A DNA stretch of 8,859 nt from an uncultured Leptotrichiaceae bacterium. Lineage in GTDB: Bacteria; Fusobacteriota; Fusobacteriia; Fusobacteriales; Leptotrichiaceae. Made by a program: the position numbers and the translations under genes. Each line of letters starts with the position of its first letter. Positions within the stretch are counted from its first letter, which is position 1. The notes below the pieces were generated by a model that worked only from the letters and a program-made list of their open reading frames with translations, was not told the DNA's origin and searched no databases. Below are positions 1-5,238 of the stretch, one piece after another. The stretch covers positions 1-8,859 of the forward strand of contig CALHVR010000034.1 of NCBI GenBank assembly GCA_938037005.1, given 5' to 3'.

Positions 1-42
1 AAGCTTTTTTATTTAGAAAGAATATGGAATAGATATATTAGG

Positions 43-72
43 AAAGATTATATTTTGGTATAGTCTTTTTTT
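43..72 (+). terminator. Intrinsic terminator of the upstream transcription unit
   Basis: A 10-bp stem (43-52 AAAGATTATA with 59-68 TATAGTCTTT, one G-U pair) encloses a 6-nt loop and runs directly into a T tract (66-72). This is the standard rho-independent form. It would close a + strand gene lying left of the window. Positions 1-42 probably contain the 3' end of that gene or its trailer, but three reading frames are possible (stops at 14, 30 and 61), so no coding call is made there. Confidence 0.7.
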
Positions 73-107
73 GTTTAAATATATATTTAAAATGATAACA
101 TTAATTA

Positions 108-138
108 TTGATATTATACATTTTTTTAAAAGTATGAT
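108..138 (+). promoter_or_regulatory. Possible sigma-70-type promoter of the cyclase-family gene
   Basis: TTGATA at 108-113 and TATGAT at 133-138 resemble -35 and -10 boxes, but the 19-bp spacer is longer than ideal and the region is so AT-rich that chance matches are expected. It lies between the upstream terminator and the start codon at 175, where a promoter is needed. The exact boxes are uncertain. Confidence 0.35.
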
Positions 139-174
139 ATATTTATAACAATAAATATGAAAGGTGGAAATATA

Positions 175-927
175 ATGGAAAAAAACAAAAATTTATGGGA
201 ACTATTAGCAGATTTGAAAAAAAGAACGTGGATAGAGTTATCACATGAATTGACAAATAATAGTCCGTACTGGGGAGGAATGCCAGAAGGAGTATTAGAA
301 TTAAATAAAACAGTTATAGATTATAGTGAGATGAACTTACAAATTCAAACATTTAAGTTTCCGGGACAAATTGGTACACATATTGATTATCCTGCACATT
401 TTGTTGAAGGAGCTAGAAGAGCTGGAGACTATAGATTAACAGATACAATTTTACCGTTAATTACGATTGATTTAACTGAAAAAGTAGAAGCAAATAATGA
501 TTATGAATATCAAGTATTAGATATATTAGAATTTGAAGAAAAATATGGTAAAATAGAAGAGGGAACATTTGTTGTAGTAAAAAGTGGTTGGAGTAAAAGA
601 TGGCCAAGTATTGAAGCATTAGAGAATAAAGATGAAAATGGACAAAATCATACTCCTGGTTGGTCAATGGAAGCATTGGAATTTTTAATAAATGAACGAA
701 AAGTTGTAGGTGTAGGACATGAAACATTAGATACAGATTCAGGATTGACAGTAACTAAAACACAAGATTTACCTGGTGAAAGATATTTATTAAGTCAAGA
801 TAAATTTCAGGTAGAAGTATTGAAAAACTTAGAAAATATTCCAGAAAAGGGTGCAATTATTTTTATAGCAGCACCTAGAATTGTTGAAGCTAATGGTTTA
901 CCAGTTAGAGTTTGGGCAATTGTGTAA
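175..927 (+). CDS. Cyclase / kynurenine-formamidase-like metal-dependent hydrolase
   Basis: This is a 250-residue cytoplasmic protein of the cyclase family (Pfam PF04199 type), which includes KynB arylformamidase and isatin hydrolase. The family signature HxGTHxDxPxH appears at residues 65-75 as QIGTHIDYPAH: His69, Asp71 and His75 are kept, but the first His, a metal ligand in characterised members, is Gln65. A GHETLDTD segment at 181-188 and a PGERY...QDKFQVEVL stretch near 200-216 fit the larger subfamily often seen in bacteria, whose substrate is generally unknown. There is no signal peptide or membrane segment. The start is ATG 175, not the in-frame ATG 157, because GAAAGGTGG (159-167) sits 7 nt before 175 and would be part of the coding region if 157 were used. 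The gene stands alone between two terminators. Amidohydrolase-type ring opening or closing is family inference; the substrate cannot be told. No tryptophan-degradation genes are nearby, so kynurenine is not implied. Confidence 0.88.
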   Translation: MEKNKNLWELLADLKKRTWIELSHELTNNSPYWGGMPEGVLELNKTVIDYSEMNLQIQTFKFPGQIGTHIDYPAHFVEGARRAGDYRLTDTILPLITIDLTEKVEANNDYEYQVLDILEFEEKYGKIEEGTFVVVKSGWSKRWPSIEALENKDENGQNHTPGWSMEALEFLINERKVVGVGHETLDTDSGLTVTKTQDLPGERYLLSQDKFQVEVLKNLENIPEKGAIIFIAAPRIVEANGLPVRVWAIV

Positions 928-945
928 AATTATAAAAAATAAATT

Positions 946-974
946 AAAGGATAAGTTTTTTCTTATCCTTTTTT
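946..974 (+). terminator. Rho-independent terminator after the cyclase-family gene
   Basis: A perfect 10-bp stem, AAAGGATAAG (946-955) with CTTATCCTTT (962-971), has a 6-T loop and is followed by more T residues to 974. It lies 19 nt after the cyclase stop codon. On the opposite strand the same stem is followed by a T-rich but interrupted run, so it may also stop clpB transcripts arriving from the right (bidirectional terminator between convergent genes). Confidence 0.85.
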
Positions 975-992
975 GATAATTTATTAATAGAG

Positions 993-1037
993 AAACTGTC
1001 CTTTCAATCTTGTGTCTAAGATCTTGAGACAGTTTTT
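993..1037. repeat. Bulged inverted repeat in the convergent gap (second terminator or mobile-element remnant)
   Basis: AAACTGTC (993-1000) pairs perfectly with GACAGTTT (1028-1035). Inside, TCAA/TTGA and TCTT/AAGA extend the arm with small bulges around a GTGTCT loop. T residues follow on the + strand (1033-1037), so it can act as a + strand terminator. On the - strand the hairpin is followed by CTCTATT, a poor terminator tail, although clpB ends just before it on that strand. The GAGACAGTTT end is reminiscent of transposon terminal repeats, but that is only an impression. Confidence 0.5.
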
Positions 1038-1062
1038 ATTATTATTCGTTTTGTAAATTTTT

Positions 1063-3636
1063 TTAATTAATATTTATATTATAAGTTAGTTTATCACCAT
1101 TTGAATCAAGAGTAACTGTACTATTTTCAGGAATTTGACCAGATAAAATCATTTTAGAAAGATTAGTTTCAATATCTTTTTGTATAAATCTTTTTAGTGG
1201 TCTTGCACCGTATACAGGATCATATGCTTCATTAACAATAAAGTCAAGAGCATTTTCTGTATAATCAATAGTTATAAATTGTTCTTTTAGTTTTTTATTT
1301 ATATCATTTAAAATAAGTTTTATAATATTTTTTACATTATCTTTATTTAAAGATTTGAATACAATAATATCATCGATTCTATTTAAAAACTCAGGTTTGA
1401 ATCTATGTTTCATTTCGTCAAGAACTTCATTTTTTGTGGTTTCAGATACTGAAGGATCATTTAATATGATTTCACTACCAATATTTGAAGTCATTATAAT
1501 GATAGTATTTTTAAAGTCTACAATTTTACCTTTTCCATCTGTAAGTCTTCCATCATCAAGTAATTGTAATAAAACATTGAACACATCAGGATGAGCTTTT
1601 TCAATTTCATCGAATAAGATAACAGAATAAGGTTTTCTTCTAATAGCTTCAGTTAATTGCCCTCCTTCTTCATATCCTACATACCCCGGAGGTGCTCCGA
1701 TTAATCTTGTGACACTGAATTTATCCATGTATTCACTCATATCTATTCTAACTATATTATCTTCATTATCAAATAAATTAAATGCTAAAGTTTTTGTAAG
1801 ATAAGTTTTTCCAACTCCCGTAGGACCTAAGAAAATAAATGATCCTATTGGTCTGTTTGGATCTTTAAGTCCAGCACGTGAACGAATAATTGTATTGCTA
1901 ATAGTTTCAATAGCTTCATCTTGTCCAATAACACGAGTTTTCATATCGTCTGCTAAATTTAATATTTTTTCTTTTTCTCCTTGTAGCAATTTTGAAACGG
2001 GAATTCCAGTCCATTTTCCTACAATTTCAGCAATTTCTTCACTATCAATAGCTTGTTTTAATAGTTTATTTGCAGTTATATTTGAATTTTTAGATTTTTC
2101 TTCTTCCAAAGTTCTTTGTTTTTCAAGTTCTGGCAATTTACCGTATTGAAGTTCGGCTAATTTATTGTAATCGTTTTGTCTTTTTGCTTCTTCAATTTGC
2201 AGTTTAACTTTTTCTATTTCTTCATTGATTTTTGTAAGTTTATTTGCCTCTTCTTTTTCTTGTTCCCATTGACTTCTAAGTCTATTTTCCTCTTCTTTTA
2301 ATTCAGCAATTTCTTTTTCTAAATTTTCTAATCTATCAAGTGAAGCTTTATCTGTTTCTTTAGATAATGCAACTTTTTCAATTTCTAACTGCATAAGTCT
2401 ACGAGTAATTTCATCAAGTTCTGTAGGCATTGAGTTCATCTCTGTTTTAACTTTCGCAGCTGCTTCATCAATTAAATCTATTGCTTTATCTGGTAAAAAT
2501 CTGTCGTTAATATATCTGTCACTCATTGTGGCAGCAGTTACTATTGCGTTATCTGTAATTCTAATTCCGTGGAATATTTCAAATTTTTCTTTAAGTCCAC
2601 GTAAAATAGAAATTGTATCTTCAACAGTTGGTTCTTCAACTAAAATTGGTTGAAATCTTCTTTCAAGAGCAGCATCTTTTTCAATATATTTTCTGTATTC
2701 ATCTAAAGTTGTTGCTCCAATAACTTTAATTTCGCCACGAGCAAGCATTGGTTTTAAAAGGTTTCCAGCGTCCATAGATCCTTCTCCAGCACCAGCACCG
2801 ACAATAGTATGAACTTCATCTATAAATAATATAATTCGCCCTTCACTTTTTTCAAGTTCGTCAATTACAGCTTTTAATCTTTCTTCAAATTCTCCACGAT
2901 ATTTCGCACCAGCAACTAACGCACCCATATCTAGAGAAAAAATAGTTTTATCTTTAAGATTTTCAGGTACATCACCTTTTAAAATACGTTGTGCAATTCC
3001 TTCAGCTATCGCAGTTTTCCCAACTCCGGGTTCACCAATTAATATAGGATTATTTTTATTTCTTCTTGATAAAATTTGAATAGCACGTCTTATTTCATTA
3101 TCTCTACCGATTATAGGATCAATTTTCCCTTTTCTAGCTAATTCAACTAAGTCTTTACCGTATTTATCAAGTGCTTCATAACTATTTTCAGGATTATCAG
3201 TATTTATAGTTCTCCCTCCTCTTATTTCTGTAAGTACATTTTCAAATTGTTTTTTGCTAATGCCACTTTCTTTTAGAAAATTATTTACATCAAAACTTGC
3301 TAAAAATAAATGTTCTGTACTGATATAATTATCGTTCATAGATTTTGCAATATCTCCAGCTTTTACTAAAACTCTATTCATTTCAGCATTAGGTCTTGGG
3401 TCAATATTTCCTCCTTGAATTTTCGGCATTTTATTTAATTCAGATTCAATATTTTTTATTAATTCTGTTGTATTTATTCCCATTTTCTTTAAAATATTTG
3501 GAATAAGTCCATTCATTTGACCAGTTAAAGCCAATAATAAATGTTGAACTTTAATGTCAGAATGTTGATATCTAATTGCAAAGTTGTGAGCTTCTGATAT
3601 AGCTTCCATACTTTTTTGTGTAAATTTTTCTTCCAT
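1063..3636 (-). CDS. clpB: ATP-dependent chaperone ClpB (Hsp100 disaggregase)
   Basis: ClpB is a hexameric AAA+ machine that, with DnaK, threads aggregated proteins through its central pore in the cytoplasm. The 857-residue product has the full family length and order: N-domain (1-~140), first AAA+ domain with Walker A GEPGVGKT (201-208), pore tyrosine in AKYRGEFE (Tyr246), Walker B FIDE (271-274) and arginine finger LERRF (324-328); the coiled-coil middle domain that separates ClpB from ClpA and ClpX (~400-525); then the second AAA+ domain with Walker A GPTGVGKT (604-611), pore loop GYVGYEEGG (651-659), Walker B LFDE (674-677) and sensor-2 GARPLKR (810-816). The start is ATG at 3636-3634: AAGGGGTGA (3650-3642 on the minus strand) is a strong ribosome site 5 nt before it and would be overrun by the alternative GTG at 3645. 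The gene is monocistronic, convergent with the cyclase-family gene and divergent from the RusA-like gene. A CIRCE operator at its promoter indicates HrcA control. No key residue is missing. Confidence 0.98.
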   Translation of the reverse strand: MEEKFTQKSMEAISEAHNFAIRYQHSDIKVQHLLLALTGQMNGLIPNILKKMGINTTELIKNIESELNKMPKIQGGNIDPRPNAEMNRVLVKAGDIAKSMNDNYISTEHLFLASFDVNNFLKESGISKKQFENVLTEIRGGRTINTDNPENSYEALDKYGKDLVELARKGKIDPIIGRDNEIRRAIQILSRRNKNNPILIGEPGVGKTAIAEGIAQRILKGDVPENLKDKTIFSLDMGALVAGAKYRGEFEERLKAVIDELEKSEGRIILFIDEVHTIVGAGAGEGSMDAGNLLKPMLARGEIKVIGATTLDEYRKYIEKDAALERRFQPILVEEPTVEDTISILRGLKEKFEIFHGIRITDNAIVTAATMSDRYINDRFLPDKAIDLIDEAAAKVKTEMNSMPTELDEITRRLMQLEIEKVALSKETDKASLDRLENLEKEIAELKEEENRLRSQWEQEKEEANKLTKINEEIEKVKLQIEEAKRQNDYNKLAELQYGKLPELEKQRTLEEEKSKNSNITANKLLKQAIDSEEIAEIVGKWTGIPVSKLLQGEKEKILNLADDMKTRVIGQDEAIETISNTIIRSRAGLKDPNRPIGSFIFLGPTGVGKTYLTKTLAFNLFDNEDNIVRIDMSEYMDKFSVTRLIGAPPGYVGYEEGGQLTEAIRRKPYSVILFDEIEKAHPDVFNVLLQLLDDGRLTDGKGKIVDFKNTIIIMTSNIGSEIILNDPSVSETTKNEVLDEMKHRFKPEFLNRIDDIIVFKSLNKDNVKNIIKLILNDINKKLKEQFITIDYTENALDFIVNEAYDPVYGARPLKRFIQKDIETNLSKMILSGQIPENSTVTLDSNGDKLTYNININ

Positions 3637-3671
3637 AAAAATCACCCCTTAAATAAAATTATTTCATTTTA

Positions 3672-3698
3672 TTAGCACTCTATATCATTGATTGCTAA
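3672..3698 (-). promoter_or_regulatory. CIRCE operator (HrcA binding site) of clpB
   Basis: TTAGCACTC (3672-3680), a 9-nt spacer, then GATTGCTAA (3690-3698). This matches the CIRCE consensus TTAGCACTC-N9-GAGTGCTAA with a single mismatch in one arm. It begins at about +1/+2 of the predicted clpB transcript, the classic position for HrcA repression, released on heat shock when GroEL no longer supports HrcA. HrcA control of clpB is known in some bacteria; hrcA itself is not in this window. Confidence 0.93.
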
Positions 3699-3705
3699 CA
3701 AATAC

Positions 3706-3734
3706 TTTATAGCATATATAATTTTATTTGTCAA
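3706..3734 (-). promoter_or_regulatory. clpB promoter (housekeeping sigma type)
   Basis: Read on the minus strand there is a perfect -35 TTGACA (3734-3729), a 17-bp spacer and -10 TATAAA (3711-3706). The predicted start is near 3699, immediately before the CIRCE element, leaving a leader of about 63 nt to ATG 3636. The near-consensus boxes suggest a strong promoter kept down by repression rather than one using an alternative heat-shock sigma factor. Confidence 0.85.
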
Positions 3735-3761
3735 CTATAATTTTTTTTTTATGAATAAATG

Positions 3762-3770
3762 TGGTAAAAT
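3762..3770 (+). promoter_or_regulatory. Extended -10 promoter of the RusA-like gene
   Basis: TGGTAAAAT (3762-3770) is an extended -10 box (TGn plus TAAAAT). No good -35 lies 17 bp upstream, only a T run (3741-3750), which is compatible with an extended -10 promoter. The start would fall near 3777, about 30 nt before ATG 3808. The same TGnTAAAAT pattern precedes rnpB, which supports it as a working form in this genome. It lies more than 60 bp from the CIRCE element. Confidence 0.6.
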
Positions 3771-3807
3771 GTAATAAATATAAAGGAATAAAGAGGGAGA
3801 GGATAAA

Positions 3808-4794
3808 ATGATTATAGAAGAATTTAAAATATTAGGGACATTACCATCAGTAAACGGATTATTAAGGGGTTCTAAAGAATATGGAGAAGTAAAGAAAAAA
3901 TTAACGGATATATTTGAGAAAAATTATAAGGGATATAAATTGATTGATTTTGCAGTGTCAGTTGAAATTTATCATTATTTAGAAGAAGAGGAATATTATA
4001 AAGAAGATGTAGATAATAAACAAAAAATTATTCAAGATGCGATGACGGGAATTTTAATTACGGATGATTCAATTATTGTATCAATTTTTAGTGAGAAAAA
4101 AATAGCAAAATCTGAGGAATATTTTACAGTTTTAATTAGAGAATATAATGAAACAAAAAATATTAATTGTGGTGAAATAATAGGTAGTATAAATAGTCAC
4201 CAAGAAAGAGAAATGAAATTGAGAGAACTTCAAATTTCAGAAAAAGATAAACAAATAAACAAACTTATAGATGAAAATATAACAAAAGATAATAAAATAT
4301 TACAAATAGAAAAAGAAATTCAAGATAGAAGAAGTGAAATAATTAAATTAAAACATACTTTAGAGGAAAGAGATAAAAATTTATCAATAAAAAGTAATTC
4401 TATTGATAATCATATAAGAGATAAACAACATTTAAAAGAAGAAAATAAAAATTTACTTGAAGAAATAGAGAAATTAAAACATACTGTAGAGGAAAAAGAG
4501 AAAAATGAAAATATTCAAGATATAGAGATAGAAAAAAATGATGTTGAATTTAACGAAAATACGGATTTTTTTGCTTACGGTGACGGGACATATCATATAG
4601 ATAATTATATTACAAATAAAGCGAGTAAAGAATTTATCGAGTCAGTTATAAATGAATTTGATAAAAAGAATTTTATATTAAAAAAAACAATAAAAAATAA
4701 AATGTCAGAAATAAAAGCAAAAAAACTTATAAAAGATATTTATAATATTAAACTAAAAAGTGAGGGAGATAAGTTAATTGTAAATATAAATTAA
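3808..4794 (+). CDS. RusA-like Holliday-junction resolvase domain fused to a coiled coil and an unknown C-terminal domain
   Basis: This 328-residue protein does not match a familiar named gene, but residues 5-~115 align by eye with RusA, the dimeric endonuclease that cuts Holliday junctions. LGTLPSVN (9-16) resembles the RusA N-terminal PxPPSxN segment. EDVDNKQK (66-73) matches the RusA DLDNLQK motif, so Asp67, Asp69 and Lys73 correspond to E. coli Asp70, Asp72 and Lys76. QDAMTG (76-81) followed by TDDSIIV (85-91) matches the DALxKAGxxxDDxQVV block, so Asp87 corresponds to Asp91. A KK-rich strand and EEYFTVLIRE (103-112) close the domain as in RusA. Residues ~130-245 are charged heptad-rich coiled coil with an internal 12-residue repeat. 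Residues ~250-328 form a basic, lysine-rich alpha/beta domain I do not recognise. RusA proteins are normally about 100-130 residues, so the fusion is unusual. ATG 3808 is preceded by GAGGGAGAGG (3793-3802). The gene is divergent from clpB and has its own terminator. Domain identity is my pattern reading; nuclease activity is inference. Confidence 0.72.
   Translation: MIIEEFKILGTLPSVNGLLRGSKEYGEVKKKLTDIFEKNYKGYKLIDFAVSVEIYHYLEEEEYYKEDVDNKQKIIQDAMTGILITDDSIIVSIFSEKKIAKSEEYFTVLIREYNETKNINCGEIIGSINSHQEREMKLRELQISEKDKQINKLIDENITKDNKILQIEKEIQDRRSEIIKLKHTLEERDKNLSIKSNSIDNHIRDKQHLKEENKNLLEEIEKLKHTVEEKEKNENIQDIEIEKNDVEFNENTDFFAYGDGTYHIDNYITNKASKEFIESVINEFDKKNFILKKTIKNKMSEIKAKKLIKDIYNIKLKSEGDKLIVNIN
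4345..4380 (+). repeat. Coiled-coil internal repeat, copy 1
   Basis: Encodes KLKHTLEERDKN (residues 180-191 of the RusA-like protein). It matches copy 2 at 4471-4506 at 33 of 36 bases. The copies are 126 nt apart, which is 42 residues or exactly six heptads, so the repeat keeps the coiled-coil register. Confidence 0.8.
4471..4506 (+). repeat. Coiled-coil internal repeat, copy 2
   Basis: Encodes KLKHTVEEKEKN (residues 222-233). It is the second copy of the 36-nt unit at 4345-4380 and lies in the same reading frame. The near-identity at DNA level, not only protein level, suggests a relatively recent duplication or conversion within the coiled coil. Confidence 0.8.
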
Positions 4795-4805
4795 TATAAA
4801 ATAAA

Positions 4806-4842
4806 AGAAAGTGAATAGGAAAAAGAATGCTATTCACTTTTT
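4806..4842 (+). terminator. Rho-independent terminator of the RusA-like gene
   Basis: AAAGTGAATAG (4808-4818) pairs perfectly with CTATTCACTTT (4830-4840) around an 11-nt loop, with a further G-U and A-T pair outside and a short T tail. It lies 13 nt after the stop codon. Its 3' arm also carries the likely -35 box of rnpB. Confidence 0.8.
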
Positions 4843-4861
4843 ATAAAAAAAATGATAAAAT
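4833..4861 (+). promoter_or_regulatory. rnpB promoter overlapping the preceding terminator
   Basis: TTCACT (4833-4838) is a four-of-six -35 match, followed by a 17-bp spacer and TAAAAT (4856-4861), itself preceded by TGA (extended -10). The predicted transcription start is 4867-4868, which coincides with the first paired base of RNase P helix P1. The -35 box lies within the 3' arm of the upstream gene's terminator hairpin. Confidence 0.7.
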
Positions 4862-4866
4862 AAGGA

Positions 4867-5207
4867 AAGGTTTCGGAGTCAGTCGCTTGAAGAAATTTAA
4901 GAGGAAAGTCCGGGCTTCACAGGGCAAGGAAGATATTTAACGAATATTGAGAGAAATCTTAAGGAAAGTGCCACAGAAAATAAACCGCCTATAATTATGG
5001 GTAAGGGTGAAAAGGTAGTGTAAGAGACTACCAGTGATTTAAGAGATTAAATTAGCTTGGTAAACCCCTTCCGAAGCAAGAATAAGAAGATGGCAATAAG
5101 AGGTTGCCCGCCTTTGCCTAAATGGTAGTTCGCTAAATGTTATAAGTAATTATAATATTAGATAAATGATTGACAAATACAGAACCCGGCTTATACCGAG
5201 ACCTTTT
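4867..5207 (+). ncRNA. rnpB: RNase P RNA, bacterial class A type
   Basis: This is the catalytic RNA of RNase P, which trims tRNA 5' leaders together with the RnpA protein. Helix P1 is visible as AAGGTTTCGG (4867-4876) paired with CCGAGACCTT (5196-5205), ten pairs with one G-U. The universally conserved core blocks are present in order: GAGGAAAGTCCGGGCTTC (4901-4918), then AGGGCAAGG, GGAAAGTGCCACAGAAA with ACCGCC, GGTAAGGGTGAAAAGGT with AAGAGACTACCAG, GGTAAACCCC with AGCAAGA, and near the 3' end ACAGAACCCGGCTTA (about 5178-5192). About 340 nt is normal for the class. P1 runs directly into a T tract (5204-5210) that serves as terminator. nadK begins 29 nt after that tract. Ends are set by P1 pairing and the promoter and could be off by a few bases. 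Confidence 0.97.
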
Positions 5208-5238
5208 TTTAATAAAAGCTATAATTCGAGAGGTAATT

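Noticed and set aside
1..63. Open frame from the left edge ending in TAG at 61-63, as a possible C-terminus of an upstream gene.
   Set aside because: The stop would lie inside the terminator hairpin 43-72, and the other two frames also close early (14 and 30). The fragment has no recognisable family feature.
157..174. ATG at 157 as start of the cyclase-family gene.
   Set aside because: The ribosome site GAAAGGTGG lies at 159-167, ideally spaced for ATG 175, and nothing comparable precedes 157.
461..727. Minus-strand open frame of 88 codons opposite the cyclase-family gene.
   Set aside because: It is antisense to a clear coding region, has low-complexity Leu/His/Phe composition and no ribosome site. 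It is a shadow frame.
1355..2149. Two plus-strand open frames (1355-1594 and 1895-2149) opposite clpB.
   Set aside because: They mirror the clpB codons, are rich in Ser/Phe as expected of antisense frames and show no family features.
3637..3645. GTG at 3645 as start of clpB.
   Set aside because: It lies within the Shine-Dalgarno AAGGGGTGA; ATG 3636 gives the normal 857-residue ClpB beginning MEEKFTQ.
4345..4506. The repeated 36-nt unit as a CRISPR or mobile-element repeat.
   Set aside because: There are only two copies, both in frame inside a coding sequence and in coiled-coil register, with no array structure.
5220..5225. Perfect TATAAT just before nadK as a promoter.
   Set aside because: There is no -35 at suitable distance and the transcript would start within the ribosome site. 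Chance matches are common in such AT-rich DNA.
5170..5238. In-frame TTG at 5170 as start of nadK, giving a 23-residue extension.
   Set aside because: It lies inside conserved RNase P RNA sequence, and the extension has no NAD kinase similarity. ATG 5239 has its own ribosome site.
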